Positions 46,076 to 55,492 of a DNA stretch of 64,000 nucleotides are shown piece by piece. A program made the translations under genes and the position numbers. Source of the stretch: Hoeflea sp. YIM 152468. GTDB taxonomy: Bacteria > Pseudomonadota > Alphaproteobacteria > Rhizobiales > Rhizobiaceae. The notes under the pieces are model-generated. The model did not search any database. It saw only the letters and a list, made by a program, of their open reading frames with translations, and had not been told where the DNA came from. Positions within the stretch are counted from its first letter, which is position 1. Every line of letters starts with the position of its first letter. The DNA lies in NCBI RefSeq assembly GCF_029210485.1, contig NZ_JARGET010000021.1, positions 1-64,000 of the forward strand. Direction: 5' to 3'.

Positions 46076-47605
46076 CTACGCGATATCAAATGACACGCCC
46101 TGGGCGAGCGGCAATTGCTTGGAGTAATTGATCGTGTTGGTGGCCCGGCGCATGTAGTTTTTCCAGGCGTCGGAACCCGATTCGCGGCCGCCGCCGGTTT
46201 CCTTCTCGCCACCGAAGGCGCCACCGATCTCCGCGCCGGATGTGCCGATATTGACGTTGGTGATGCCGCAATCCGAACCTTCGGCCGAAAGGAAGCGTTC
46301 GGCCTCCTGGATGTCGAGGGTGAAGATCGACGACGACAACCCGGCGCCGACCGCGTTGTGGGCCTCAATTGCCGCGTCGAAATCGGAATATTTCATGACA
46401 TAGAGAATCGGGGCGAAAGTTTCCTCGAGCACGGGACCGGATTGCTTCGGCATCTCGACCAGGGCGGGCCGGGCGTAATAGGCCTTGTCGCTTCCCGCTT
46501 GCGTGACGCGCTCGCCGCCGGTGACGACGCCCCCTTCTGCTTTGGCCGCGGCAAGAGCCTGTTGCATGGCGTCGAACGCCTGGCTGTCGATCAGCGGGCC
46601 GACCAGCGCGGAGCTTTCGAGCGGGTTGCCCACCGTGACGCTTTCATAGGCGGCACGCAGTCGCGGAACCAGCGCGTCGTAGAGGCTTTCGTGGACAAAC
46701 AGGCGACGCAGCGTCGTGCAGCGCTGTCCGGCCGTGCCCATGGCGCCAAAAGCGATGGCGCGCAAAGCCATGTCCACATCGGCGGTCGGGCCGACGATAC
46801 CGCCATTGTTGCCGCCCAGTTCAAGGATGGCGCGCGCGAACCGCCTGGCAAGCCGCGGGCCGACCTCGCGGCCCATCCGGGTCGAACCGGTGGCAGAGAC
46901 CAGGGCGACCTTGGGATTGTCAACCATGGCTTCACCCACGGTGCGGTCGCCGATGAGAACCTGTAGCAGGTCGACCGGCGCATCGCCGAAGCGCTTGATG
47001 GCGCGGTCAAAGATCGCCTGGCAGGCCAGCGCCGTCAGCGGGGTCTTCTCGGACGGCTTCCAGACGACCGCATTGCCGCAGACCAGGGCGAGCGCCGCGT
47101 TCCAGGACCAGACCGCAACGGGGAAGTTGAAGGCGCTGATGACGCCGACGACGCCCAGCGGATGCCAGGTTTCCATCATCCGGTGGCCGGGCCTTTCTGT
47201 GGCGATGGTCAGGCCGTAGAGCTGGCGCGAAAGGCCGACCGCAAAGTCGCAGATGTCGATCATTTCCTGAACTTCGCCGGCGCCTTCGGAAGGTATCTTG
47301 CCGGCCTCGATGGAAACCAGGCGGCCAAGATCATCCTTGGCGGCGCGCAGTTCTTCGCCGAGCAAACGAACAAGCTCACCGCGGCGCGGAGCCGGCACCT
47401 GCCGCCAGGCCTTGAACGCGGTATGCGCGTTCTCGATCGCGGCTTCGCAGTCGGCGGCGGAGAAAGAGGTGAGGCGGGCGACTTCCTCGCCGGTGATCGG
47501 TGAGAACGAAGCCATGTCGCCATTGCTCCACTTGTCCTTCGCCACGCCAAGCTTGTCGAGGATATCTGCTGTTTCCCGTTTGATGTCGAAAGTGCTGGTC
47601 ATCAT
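46076..47605 (-). CDS. amaB: Aminoadipate-semialdehyde dehydrogenase
   Basis: A 509-residue aldehyde dehydrogenase of the ALDH7 (antiquitin) group. The catalytic glutamate is in LELGGNNG near residue 266 and the cysteine in GTAGQRCTTLRR near 300. FNFPVAVWSWN, GNNGGIVGPTAD and the C-terminal GGEKETGGGRESGSDAWKNY are hallmarks of the group, which oxidises 2-aminoadipate-6-semialdehyde to 2-aminoadipate with NAD. GGAGAG precedes the ATG pair at 47605. It follows the D-2-hydroxyglutarate dehydrogenase gene by 28 bases. Confidence 0.87.
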   Translation of the reverse strand: MMTSTFDIKRETADILDKLGVAKDKWSNGDMASFSPITGEEVARLTSFSAADCEAAIENAHTAFKAWRQVPAPRRGELVRLLGEELRAAKDDLGRLVSIEAGKIPSEGAGEVQEMIDICDFAVGLSRQLYGLTIATERPGHRMMETWHPLGVVGVISAFNFPVAVWSWNAALALVCGNAVVWKPSEKTPLTALACQAIFDRAIKRFGDAPVDLLQVLIGDRTVGEAMVDNPKVALVSATGSTRMGREVGPRLARRFARAILELGGNNGGIVGPTADVDMALRAIAFGAMGTAGQRCTTLRRLFVHESLYDALVPRLRAAYESVTVGNPLESSALVGPLIDSQAFDAMQQALAAAKAEGGVVTGGERVTQAGSDKAYYARPALVEMPKQSGPVLEETFAPILYVMKYSDFDAAIEAHNAVGAGLSSSIFTLDIQEAERFLSAEGSDCGITNVNIGTSGAEIGGAFGGEKETGGGRESGSDAWKNYMRRATNTINYSKQLPLAQGVSFDIA

Positions 47606-47633
47606 TGCTCTCCAATAGACTGACTTCAAGGTT

Positions 47634-49058
47634 TTAGAAATGCATCGCGCCGCGCTTGCCGGGTGAAATCGCCCGTTTCAAACTGGCGGCAAGGGTGCGA
47701 ACTGCCTGCGGCGTGTAGTGGTCGTACCAGGCCTGGTTCTTGTGGCCGATGCCGTGTTCGGCGCTGAAGCTTCCGCCAAAGTCATCGACGGCCACCGAGA
47801 AGACCAGATCCCGCAGGGCGGCTTCGAATCCCGGATCTGCCAAGTCCGGATCGTCGGGCTGGGCAACGAGATTGAAGTGAACGCCGCCATCGCCGAGATG
47901 ACCGAAATCGCAGACCGTCAAGTCCGGATAGGTGTCGGCCAGCTGCGCCTTCATCTGTGCAAGAAAAGCCAGGGTGTCGCCGCGCCGGAACGAAAGATCG
48001 AAGGCGAACAACCGGCCGCTGTGCCTGACGCCCTCCGACAGAGCGTGGCGCAGAGCCCACATTTCGGCGGGCGGACCCATCAGCGCATTGGCCAGCGGCT
48101 TGTTTGTGCTGTCCCAGATCTCGGCCAGAACACTCTCGAGCAGGGCATCGAGGGGTTGGTCTCTCTCGCACGCCTGGCTGGTGCGCGTCAGTTCCATCAG
48201 AATGACGAAATCCGGCACGATCCCGCCTTCAAACGGGTTTCGCAAGGCCGGAACGTGCGCAAGGGCGGCGCGGATGGAATTGCCGGACATGCCTTCGAAG
48301 GCCGAGAGCGCGCTGCCGCAGGCCTGCTCCATTTGAACCAGCAGCCCCGGGACGGCTTGGTCGGACGCAGGAACCAGCAATGCCGTGGCTTGTTGGCCGG
48401 GCAGGGGCTCGAGATTGAGAACACATTCGGTGACAATGCCAAAGACGCCGGTGGTGCCGATGAACAGGTGCTTCCAGTCGACTCCGGTGTTGTTCTTGCG
48501 CAGGCCGCTGGTGAAATCCAGAACGGTGCCCGCTTCATCCGCGAGCACCACCTTGAGGCCCAATGTGTTGGCGCGGACATCGCCGTAGCGCAGGAAGCGC
48601 GAGCCGCCGGTGTTGGTCGCGATCATGCCGCCCAGCATCGGGTCGGCGCCGAGATCGATGGGAAAGAACAGCCCATCGGTTTCAGCTCGGGCGTTGAGCG
48701 CGGACAGGCGCACGCCGGCGCCGGCGTTGACGGAGCGGTTGACCACATCGATGCCGCCCAACGTGGTGAGACGGTCGAGGCTGAGAATGGCCTGGGTTCC
48801 CGTCTCATCCGGCGTGGAGCCGGAGACAAGGCCGGTGTTTCCGGATTGGGGGATGAAGTCTATTCGGTGGGTGACGCAATAGGCGACTGCTGCCGAGACT
48901 TCCTCGGTGGATTTCGGTCGCATGACAAATGCAGCCACCCCGCGGTCGAAGCGCGCGCCGGTCTCGTAGGCTTCCAGATCATGTTTCTCGACGAGAAGTC
49001 CGCTTTCACCAAGAAGCGTCCGCAGCGCATCGATGTGGGGTGCGGCGATGTTTGTCAT
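47634..49058 (-). CDS. FAD-linked D-2-hydroxyglutarate dehydrogenase
   Basis: A 474-residue member of the FAD/FMN-containing dehydrogenase family (GlcD/D2HGDH). The FAD domain has FIPQSGNTGLVSGSTPDETG near residue 68 and DLGADPMLGGMIATNTGGS near 135. The C-terminal domain has CDFGHLGDGGVHFNL near 385 (metal and substrate) and FSAEHGIGHKN near 435. It should oxidise the D-2-hydroxyglutarate made by HglS to 2-oxoglutarate, passing electrons to a quinone or ETF. It starts 2 bases before the HglS stop. Confidence 0.83.
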   Translation of the reverse strand: MTNIAAPHIDALRTLLGESGLLVEKHDLEAYETGARFDRGVAAFVMRPKSTEEVSAAVAYCVTHRIDFIPQSGNTGLVSGSTPDETGTQAILSLDRLTTLGGIDVVNRSVNAGAGVRLSALNARAETDGLFFPIDLGADPMLGGMIATNTGGSRFLRYGDVRANTLGLKVVLADEAGTVLDFTSGLRKNNTGVDWKHLFIGTTGVFGIVTECVLNLEPLPGQQATALLVPASDQAVPGLLVQMEQACGSALSAFEGMSGNSIRAALAHVPALRNPFEGGIVPDFVILMELTRTSQACERDQPLDALLESVLAEIWDSTNKPLANALMGPPAEMWALRHALSEGVRHSGRLFAFDLSFRRGDTLAFLAQMKAQLADTYPDLTVCDFGHLGDGGVHFNLVAQPDDPDLADPGFEAALRDLVFSVAVDDFGGSFSAEHGIGHKNQAWYDHYTPQAVRTLAASLKRAISPGKRGAMHF

Positions 49059-49060
49059 CG

Positions 49061-50458
49061 TCACTCCGCTGCTTCGGCGGTTTGGAGCGCCTGCATGCAA
49101 TTCTGGATCGACGCTTTCTCCATGGCGGCGTAATGCGCAAACTCGTCCAGGACAGGGGCGCCCAGATCGGCTTCGAACAGCTGCTGGTTTGGTCCCGCCT
49201 CCAGTTCCTCGGTATCGTGCTCGCCAAGATTGGACAGGAAGATGCCAGCGGCGCTGACGGGAAGAAAATCTTCATAGATGATCGGATCGAAGCGGATCAA
49301 ACCGTGCTCGATAGCAGTTTCGAGATCCATGCCTGCGGCTTCAGCGCGAAGCCCTTTCCCGGTCATCGAATAGGTGAAGTAGCCAAGGCCCGCGCGGCGG
49401 ATGGCATCCCAGTCATCGGGAAATTCCGTGAATGCGCGGGCGAGCGCGTCGCGGTAGGCGGCGGCATTTGACCCGTCCGGCGCCGGCCGTGATATGGCGC
49501 GGGCGCGGGCGAGCAGCGCATCATAGAGGGTGCGCCCCTGCGGCGTCAGCGCCACGCCGCGCTGTTCGATTTCGCCAAAACGGGCGGTGTGCGAACCGCT
49601 TTCCCAGCCCCCGTCCTTGCCGATGAAGGCAACCTGTTCATCGAGCGCCTTGAACGAGGTCTGACGCAAGAGGATGGGGCACAGGCGGGAGGGCGGCCCT
49701 TCGACGACGGCCTTGGGGGTGATGCCTTCCTCAAACATCCGCTCCTGTACCGTGTCGATGTCGAGCGTGCGCGGGGTCAGATGGTTTATATGCGGTCCGC
49801 GAAAGGAAACGATGTCGGCGATCAGCCGATGGGCGGCGTGAAGCCGTGCGTACATGGCGGCATCGACCACCGCCTTGTCGTGCCAGCGGAAGGTCTCAAG
49901 CACTTCGGTGACGAAGCTGACGCTGTCGGTCCCTAAGAGGCCGCCGTCGCGTTCGGCCTTTTCGACCAGCGCGCGTGCGGCCGGTGTAAAGATGTCCCGC
50001 TTTGAGAGAATGTCAGCGACCTCGGCGCGGAGGTCGTTGTCGGCAATCAGATCGTGGCGCAGAAGCGAGGTGAACACCCGAAACGGGTTTCGGTTCAAAT
50101 GCGCCTCGCCGACCGGCCGGAAGGCGGTGGAATGGACCGGGACGCCTCCCTCCGACAGATCGTAGTAGCCCACCGGATACATGCCCATGACGGCGAACAC
50201 CCGGCGCATCATGCAGAGCTCCCCTGGCGTGCCCAGACGGATGGCGCCGTGGCGTTCCTCGGAGATGCGGTTGAGGCTATCTGTCGCTTCGAGCCGCCCG
50301 GCAAGACCCGGATCGGCCGCAAGCGTTTGCGCGTTGACGGTTTCGACGAGCTTAATCAAGCTGCCGTAGGCAGGCACCTCTGTCCGGTACATGGCGGACA
50401 TGGCGGCTGAAAATCGGGCGCGCAGCGTGTCGGGGGAAACAAATCGGCTTTCGGTCAT
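49061..50458 (-). CDS. hglS: 2-oxoadipate dioxygenase/decarboxylase (HglS, DUF1338)
   Basis: A 465-residue DUF1338/YdcJ protein. HglS of Pseudomonas putida, an Fe(II) enzyme, turns 2-oxoadipate into D-2-hydroxyglutarate. Here the metal ligands are His70 (EERHGAIR) and His226 (GPHINH), the same numbers as in the P. putida enzyme as I recall them, with a glutamate in FGEIEQRG (296 or 298) as the third; Arg74 of the substrate site is also present. It is the first gene of the operon, divergent from the LysR gene. Confidence 0.88.
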   Translation of the reverse strand: MTESRFVSPDTLRARFSAAMSAMYRTEVPAYGSLIKLVETVNAQTLAADPGLAGRLEATDSLNRISEERHGAIRLGTPGELCMMRRVFAVMGMYPVGYYDLSEGGVPVHSTAFRPVGEAHLNRNPFRVFTSLLRHDLIADNDLRAEVADILSKRDIFTPAARALVEKAERDGGLLGTDSVSFVTEVLETFRWHDKAVVDAAMYARLHAAHRLIADIVSFRGPHINHLTPRTLDIDTVQERMFEEGITPKAVVEGPPSRLCPILLRQTSFKALDEQVAFIGKDGGWESGSHTARFGEIEQRGVALTPQGRTLYDALLARARAISRPAPDGSNAAAYRDALARAFTEFPDDWDAIRRAGLGYFTYSMTGKGLRAEAAGMDLETAIEHGLIRFDPIIYEDFLPVSAAGIFLSNLGEHDTEELEAGPNQQLFEADLGAPVLDEFAHYAAMEKASIQNCMQALQTAEAAE

Positions 50459-50563
50459 GGGTTCCCTGCAATCAGGTCTGGATTGTCATTCGGTTTGCTC
50501 ATAATAAGTGATCCAGGTTCAAAATTAATGCGATGAATTCGCCTCAGTTGATGCGGTATCGGA

Positions 50564-51469
50564 ATGAATGTCAGCCGAACTCTCATCCCCGACCTGGTCG
50601 TTTTGCAGGCCTTCGAATGCGCCGCCCGCCATGGCAGCTTCACCCAGGCCGCGGCGGAGCTCCATCTCACCCAAAGCGCTGTCAGCCGCCAGATACGGGC
50701 GCTCGAGGTGCAGTTGGGGGTAACCCTGTTTGAACGGGTGCGCCGCCATGTCGTGCTGTCGGAGACGGGGCGGTCGCTGCTTCCTTCGGTGATGCGGTTG
50801 CTCGCGCAGTCGGAAGCGCTGGTCCAGCAGGCCATGGCATCGGCAGATGGGCGGATCGTGCTTTCGATCGCCGCCCTGCCAACCTTCACCAGCCGCTGGT
50901 TGTTGCCCCGGCTTGCCGATTTTACCGCGCACCATCCTGATATCGTCGTCAATATCGCCTCGCATTCGGAACGCTTCGACCTCGTCGAGCAGGATTTTGA
51001 TCTTGCCATCCATTACGGCCAGCCGGTCTGGGCGCGGGCAAGCTGCACCTATCTGTGCAGCGAGGTCATTCTGCCTGTTGCCAGCCCGGCCTTGATTGCC
51101 TCTCATCCGGTGGCGGCGATCGACGATTTCACCGGCACGCCGCTTCTGCATCTGGCGACGCGGCCGCGGCAATGGGTGGACTGGTTCGAGCAGAACGGCG
51201 GGACGGGTGCGATCGGCTATCACGGTCACCGGTTCGACCAGTTCAACATGATCATCGAAGCCGCCATTATCGGGCTCGGCTTCGCGCTCCTGCCGAAATA
51301 TCTGATCGAGGAAGAACTGAGCTCGGGACGGCTCCAGATTGTGCTCGACCGGTCGATGACGACGGAGAACAACTATTATCTGGTCACACCCGAGGGCAAG
51401 TCTGACTCCGGGGCCGCCAAAGCCTTCGAGGCATGGATCCTGTCGCAGGTCTCGCCGATCAGCCGATGA
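50564..51469 (+). CDS. LysR-family regulator, GcvA-like
   Basis: A 301-residue LysR protein. The helix-turn-helix is at about residues 18-45 (GSFTQAAAELHLTQSAVSRQ), and the effector domain from about 95 on has LSIAALPTFTSRWLLPRL, as in GcvA-like regulators of amino-acid catabolism. It is divergent from hglS across a 105-base gap and most likely controls the pipecolate operon, perhaps in response to 2-aminoadipate or 2-oxoadipate. The effector is a guess. Confidence 0.85.
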   Translation: MNVSRTLIPDLVVLQAFECAARHGSFTQAAAELHLTQSAVSRQIRALEVQLGVTLFERVRRHVVLSETGRSLLPSVMRLLAQSEALVQQAMASADGRIVLSIAALPTFTSRWLLPRLADFTAHHPDIVVNIASHSERFDLVEQDFDLAIHYGQPVWARASCTYLCSEVILPVASPALIASHPVAAIDDFTGTPLLHLATRPRQWVDWFEQNGGTGAIGYHGHRFDQFNMIIEAAIIGLGFALLPKYLIEEELSSGRLQIVLDRSMTTENNYYLVTPEGKSDSGAAKAFEAWILSQVSPISR

Positions 51470-51525
51470 CGTGCCGCGCATCCTCTCTGGTGTGCAAGGA
51501 ACGCCTGGCGTGGCTTGGACGAAAA

Positions 51526-51547
51526 GGCGGCTGCACCGGCAGCCGCC
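51526..51547. terminator. Rho-independent terminator between convergent genes
   Basis: GGCGGCTGC and GCAGCCGCC pair over 9 bases around a 4-base loop. On the minus strand TTTT follows, giving a good terminator for the substrate-binding gene that ends at 51575. On the plus strand CTTTG follows, so it may also stop LysR transcription. Confidence 0.75.
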
Positions 51548-51574
51548 CTTTGTGATGCTGGCGGCGGCGCAGAT

Positions 51575-52621
51575 CTACTGTGCGACGACGGTACGGTTGA
51601 ACGCCTCGATGATGGCGGCGCGATTGATGTTGATGCCGTTCCAGTCCGGCAGCGAAAGGCTCTTGACGCTGCCGTCAGCCCCCCATGGCATGCGCTGCCT
51701 GGCATCGTCGCTCAACTCCACATCCTTCGTGGCCGGACCGACATAGATACGCTCGGCCATGCATTTGGCCGGATCCTTGCCGATTGCGAAATCGACGAAT
51801 TTCTCCGCCGAGTCCATGCGCGGCGTATTGGCCACAAGGTGGAGACGGATATCGCCGCCAATGGCGCCTTCCTCAGGAACCACAAACGCAATCGGCAGGT
51901 TCTGGTCGCGCATGGCGTAAGCGGAACTTGCGTAATGGGCTCCAACGATGGCTTCGCCGCTCTGGAACAGGTTGGTGCCGGCGCCCGCGGTATCAAAATA
52001 CGCCGCGACCCTCAGGTTCTTGACGTCTTCGAGGACCGGAGCGATCTTGTCGAGGCTGGTGCCCTCCATCTTGGCCAGTTCGGCCAGGAAGGGAACGCCC
52101 ATGGCGTTGCCGGGGCTCGGGAATGTCACCGTGCCCGAGTACTCCTCTTTCCAGAGGTCTTTCCAGGATGTCGGCGGGGTTTCGACCTCGTCGGTATTGT
52201 AGGCCAGCCCAAGCGAATAATAGCCGGTGCTCACAGCAAAGATGTTGCCGTCGTCGGTCTTGTAGATGCCCTCGTCCAGCATTCCGGCAACGCCGGGAAC
52301 CGTCTCGGGGTTGATGGTTGCGATGACGCCTTTCTCCACCGCCTGCTCGGAAACGCCGCCGTCCATCCAGACCACGTCCAGCACAGGTGCGTCCTGCTGC
52401 TGAAGCAGCTTGCTCAGCGTGACGGCCGACACGCCCGGTTCCGGTGTGACGGCAATGCCGGTTGCTTCGGTGAAGGGATCTATGATGCAGGCCTGGAGAG
52501 CGGCTCCCCATTCTCCGCCATAGGTCGCGACCGTGATCGGGTCCTGGGCAGCAGCCGGAAGCGTCAGGCTGCTGGTGGCGAGAGCTGCAAGTGTAAGGAG
52601 AGAAGTTCTATACTTATTCAT
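51575..52621 (-). CDS. Polyamine-type ABC substrate-binding protein
   Basis: A 348-residue periplasmic protein of the PotD/type II class. A signal peptide ends LPAAAQD. ITVATYGGEWGAALQACII opens the first lobe; VDVVWMDGG-like and YYSLGLAYNTDEV segments follow, and PFLAELAKMEG lies in the second lobe. It probably delivers its ligand to the PotABC-type transporter at 55493-58214, which lacks its own binding protein. It is transcribed alone, divergent from a LysR gene. The ligand is unknown. Confidence 0.87.
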   Translation of the reverse strand: MNKYRTSLLTLAALATSSLTLPAAAQDPITVATYGGEWGAALQACIIDPFTEATGIAVTPEPGVSAVTLSKLLQQQDAPVLDVVWMDGGVSEQAVEKGVIATINPETVPGVAGMLDEGIYKTDDGNIFAVSTGYYSLGLAYNTDEVETPPTSWKDLWKEEYSGTVTFPSPGNAMGVPFLAELAKMEGTSLDKIAPVLEDVKNLRVAAYFDTAGAGTNLFQSGEAIVGAHYASSAYAMRDQNLPIAFVVPEEGAIGGDIRLHLVANTPRMDSAEKFVDFAIGKDPAKCMAERIYVGPATKDVELSDDARQRMPWGADGSVKSLSLPDWNGININRAAIIEAFNRTVVAQ

Positions 52622-52726
52622 GTTGGTTGTTCCTCTGTTATTGGTCTTCCAAATGATCAAGCTATTAGGTACCGTTGATTTTCGAACATCAAATTGCGAT
52701 TGCGCCCTCTGAGATAACGGAAAGTT

Positions 52727-53650
52727 ATGAACGTCAGACAACTCGAAGCTTTCAAGATGATCATGGAGCTGGGAAGTTTCACGCGCGCTGCGGAACGCCT
52801 CAATCTCACTCAGCCGGCCGTCAGCAAGCTGATCATGCTGCTGGAGCACAAATGCGGCTTCCAGCTGTTCCACCGCCAGAAGAACGGGGTGGTGCCGACG
52901 GCCGAGGGCGAAATGCTCTATGCGGAAGTGGAGCGTGTGTTTCTCGGTCTCGAATCGATTTCGGCACGCGCGCGCGCCATCCGGCAGTTCGATTACGGCG
53001 AAATCGACGTCGTCACCTTCCCCTCTCTTGGTACCCGTGTATTGCCGCCAATCCTGGCCGAATTTCTTGAAGGCCGGCAGATCACGGTCACTCTGGCGAG
53101 CCGAAACTCGTGGCTGCTCGTGGACCGTGTGGCGACGCAAGGGGTGGACGTCGGGTTCGGAATGGCCAAAACCGATCGTCCGGGCGTTCGTTTCGACCTC
53201 TTGTGCTCCATGCAGGGGGTTTGCGTGCTGCCGCCGGGACATCGTCTCGCTGACAAGCCATTCATCGAGGTCGGCGATCTGGAGGGTGAGCGGTTCATAT
53301 CGCTTGCCGAGGAGGATGGCGTGCAGGTCGATATCGACAGGACCTTCGCCGAGCATGGGGTCTCCCGCAACGTGGTCCTCACATCTCAGCTTTCTGAGAC
53401 GATCTGCTCCTTTGTCTCCTCCGGGCTCGGGGCAGCCATTGTCGATCCGATCAGCACCGTCGGCTTCCGCCGCGACGAGTTGGTGGTCAAGCCCTTCAGG
53501 CCGGGTATCCGGCAAGACATCTGGGTCATAACGCCGAGCTTCCGCGATATTTCCCTGGTCGCCCAAGGTCTCATACAGCACGTAAGGCTTGGCCTGACTG
53601 CGAAGCTTGCCGAGCTGGAGGCGGCGATCGCACCGGCAAACGGATCATGA
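52727..53650 (+). CDS. LysR-family regulator
   Basis: A 307-residue LysR protein with the helix-turn-helix at about residues 16-43 (GSFTRAAERLNLTQPAVSKL). The effector domain has EIDVVTFPSLGTRVLPPIL. It lies between the divergent binding-protein gene and the catabolic operon that starts at 53802, so it probably controls both. A short dyad (ATAAC-GGAAA-GTTAT, 52714-52728) overlaps its start codon and could serve autoregulation. Confidence 0.86.
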   Translation: MNVRQLEAFKMIMELGSFTRAAERLNLTQPAVSKLIMLLEHKCGFQLFHRQKNGVVPTAEGEMLYAEVERVFLGLESISARARAIRQFDYGEIDVVTFPSLGTRVLPPILAEFLEGRQITVTLASRNSWLLVDRVATQGVDVGFGMAKTDRPGVRFDLLCSMQGVCVLPPGHRLADKPFIEVGDLEGERFISLAEEDGVQVDIDRTFAEHGVSRNVVLTSQLSETICSFVSSGLGAAIVDPISTVGFRRDELVVKPFRPGIRQDIWVITPSFRDISLVAQGLIQHVRLGLTAKLAELEAAIAPANGS

Positions 53651-53801
53651 TGCGTTAGAGCATTCCAAAAAGTTATGGCTGACTTGGCATAAGAAATTTG
53701 ACTTAATGTCACACGATTTGTCTGGTGGTGGGCAATCCGAAGGTACTTCCTGTGTATAGGAAAGTATTTTTCCAGTTGTTCATCAATGAAGGTCGTTTGA
53801 T

Positions 53802-55154
53802 ATGGAGAAATCGAAGTCAATCACTGTGTTGACGCCCACCGGAACCTTGGGCTACGGCTTCGGCGCTGAAGCCCTTTCCCGCGGCATGAGCCTCGGTCCC
53901 GCGGTGATTGCGGTCGACGCCGGCTCGACCGACCCCGGCCCATCCTATCTCGGCTCCAACAAGCCGCTGGTTTCCGACTACAGCATCCGGCGCGAGCTCA
54001 AGGATCTGATCTCGGCGGCCCACCAGGCAGGCATTCCGGTCATTGTCGGCAGCGCCGGCGGAGCCGGCACCGGGCCCCAGGTCGACCGCACCGTGGCGCT
54101 GGTGCGCAGCATCGTTGCGGAGCTCGGGATTCATCTCAAGCTTGCGTGGATCTATGCCGATATACCGATTGAGCGAGCCAAGGCGGCCGTTGACGCCGGC
54201 GAAGTGCAGGATTTCGAGGTTGGCGCGCCGCTGACCACCGAGATCCTCGACCAGACCTGCAGCCTGGTTGCGCAGATGGGGCATGAGCCAATCTGCGCGG
54301 CGCTCGAAGCGGGCGCCGATGTCATCATAGCCGGACGGGCATGCGATGATTCCGTCATCGCGGCCTTCCCGATCTGGAAGGGCGCCGAGCCGGCGCTGGC
54401 CATTCACATGGGCAAGATTCTTGAATGCGGCGCGTTCTCGGCCGAACCCTTTGCGATGGATGTGATGCTGGGCACTGTTCATGCAGATCACTTCATTCTC
54501 GAGCCCGGAAGCAGCCAGCGCCGGGCGTCGGTGAAATCGGTCGCCGCCCATTCGCTCTACGAACGCGAAAACCCGTTCTCCCAGGGCGGGCCGGGCCATA
54601 TCATGGATCTGTCGAGCTGTTCTTACCAGCAATCCGGCCAGCGGCAGGTCAAGGTCGCCGGCGCGCGGATCAGCGAGACCGACGAGTATTATGTCAAGCT
54701 GGAGGGCGCCCGACTGGCCGGCTACCGTTCAGTCTGTATCGCCGGCATCCGCTGCCCGACCCTGATTAAGGCGATCGACGGCCTTCTTGAGGAAGTCCGG
54801 GCCAAGGCCATAGCCTATTTCGCCCCCGAAGAGGTGATCATCACCTTCCATCTCTATGGCCGCAACGGCGTCATGAAGGACCTGGAGACGGCTGCGGAAA
54901 CGGGCCACGAACTGGGCCTGGTCATCGACGTGGTTGCGGACAGCCAGGAGCTGGCTCATGCCGCCTGCCATCAGATAAGTGGCGGGCTGCTGCATTATCA
55001 CTATCCTGACGTGATCAACCCGTCCGGAAATCTCGCATTTCCCTATTCACCCTCCGATCTCGATCTCGGGCCGCATTACGAATTCAGCGCCTATCACCTG
55101 ATGAAGGTGACGTCGCCGACCGAAGTTTTTCCCGTTCATTTCGAGGACCTGTGA
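53802..55154 (+). CDS. AtuA-like protein (DUF1446)
   Basis: A 450-residue protein of the acyclic-terpene-utilisation AtuA family. Typical blocks are GAEALSRGMSLGPAVIAVDA near residue 22, VIVGSAGGAGTGPQVD near 80, ADVIIAGRACDDSVIAA near 175 and QGGPGHIMDLSSC near 263. The biochemical reaction of AtuA is unknown; in Pseudomonas the family is needed for growth on citronellol. Here its neighbours are not the other Atu enzymes, so a different substrate is likely. It opens the plus-strand operon, one base before the DUF4387 gene. Confidence 0.82.
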   Translation: MEKSKSITVLTPTGTLGYGFGAEALSRGMSLGPAVIAVDAGSTDPGPSYLGSNKPLVSDYSIRRELKDLISAAHQAGIPVIVGSAGGAGTGPQVDRTVALVRSIVAELGIHLKLAWIYADIPIERAKAAVDAGEVQDFEVGAPLTTEILDQTCSLVAQMGHEPICAALEAGADVIIAGRACDDSVIAAFPIWKGAEPALAIHMGKILECGAFSAEPFAMDVMLGTVHADHFILEPGSSQRRASVKSVAAHSLYERENPFSQGGPGHIMDLSSCSYQQSGQRQVKVAGARISETDEYYVKLEGARLAGYRSVCIAGIRCPTLIKAIDGLLEEVRAKAIAYFAPEEVIITFHLYGRNGVMKDLETAAETGHELGLVIDVVADSQELAHAACHQISGGLLHYHYPDVINPSGNLAFPYSPSDLDLGPHYEFSAYHLMKVTSPTEVFPVHFEDL

Positions 55155-55155
55155 C

Positions 55156-55479
55156 ATGACCAGTCTCCCCCTGTACCAACTCGCCGATATCGTCCGCAGC
55201 AAGAACGCGGGGCCTTATCGCATCACCTTCGACATCATGTTCACCGACAAGGCGCGCTACGAGGCGGTGCGTGACGGCGGCGCCATTACGCCGGAAACCG
55301 TTGCCGCCGCCTATGGCCTGGATGTCTCGCAGATCTCGTCGTTCTTCAAGATCGACCAGGCGATGGCCCTCAAGGTCACCATCGTCCGCCCGAGGGCGCA
55401 GGGCGCGGCGGGCGAGGGCGACATGTATGGCTGCCAGCATCACGTGCCGCTCATGAACATCGCCGTCCCAGCAATGTGA
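55156..55479 (+). CDS. DUF4387 protein
   Basis: A 107-residue protein. LADIVRSKNAGPYRITFDIMF near residue 8 is the family mark, and VTIVRPRAQGAAGEGDMYGCQHHVPLM closes it. DUF4387 proteins are nearly always encoded next to AtuA-like proteins and may form a complex with them; in some AtuA proteins a related domain is fused at the C-terminus. No function has been shown. It starts one base after the AtuA stop. Confidence 0.8.
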   Translation: MTSLPLYQLADIVRSKNAGPYRITFDIMFTDKARYEAVRDGGAITPETVAAAYGLDVSQISSFFKIDQAMALKVTIVRPRAQGAAGEGDMYGCQHHVPLMNIAVPAM

Positions 55480-55492
55480 TCAGGGTAGACCC

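Noticed and set aside
47718-49133. Plus-strand open frame of 471 codons opposite the D-2-hydroxyglutarate dehydrogenase
   Set aside because: Antisense shadow; the minus-strand gene has all family motifs and a proper operon place.
52622-53581. Long N-terminal extension of the polyamine-type binding protein
   Set aside because: The extension runs antisense through the LysR gene and would hide the signal peptide; the ATG at 52621 is correct.
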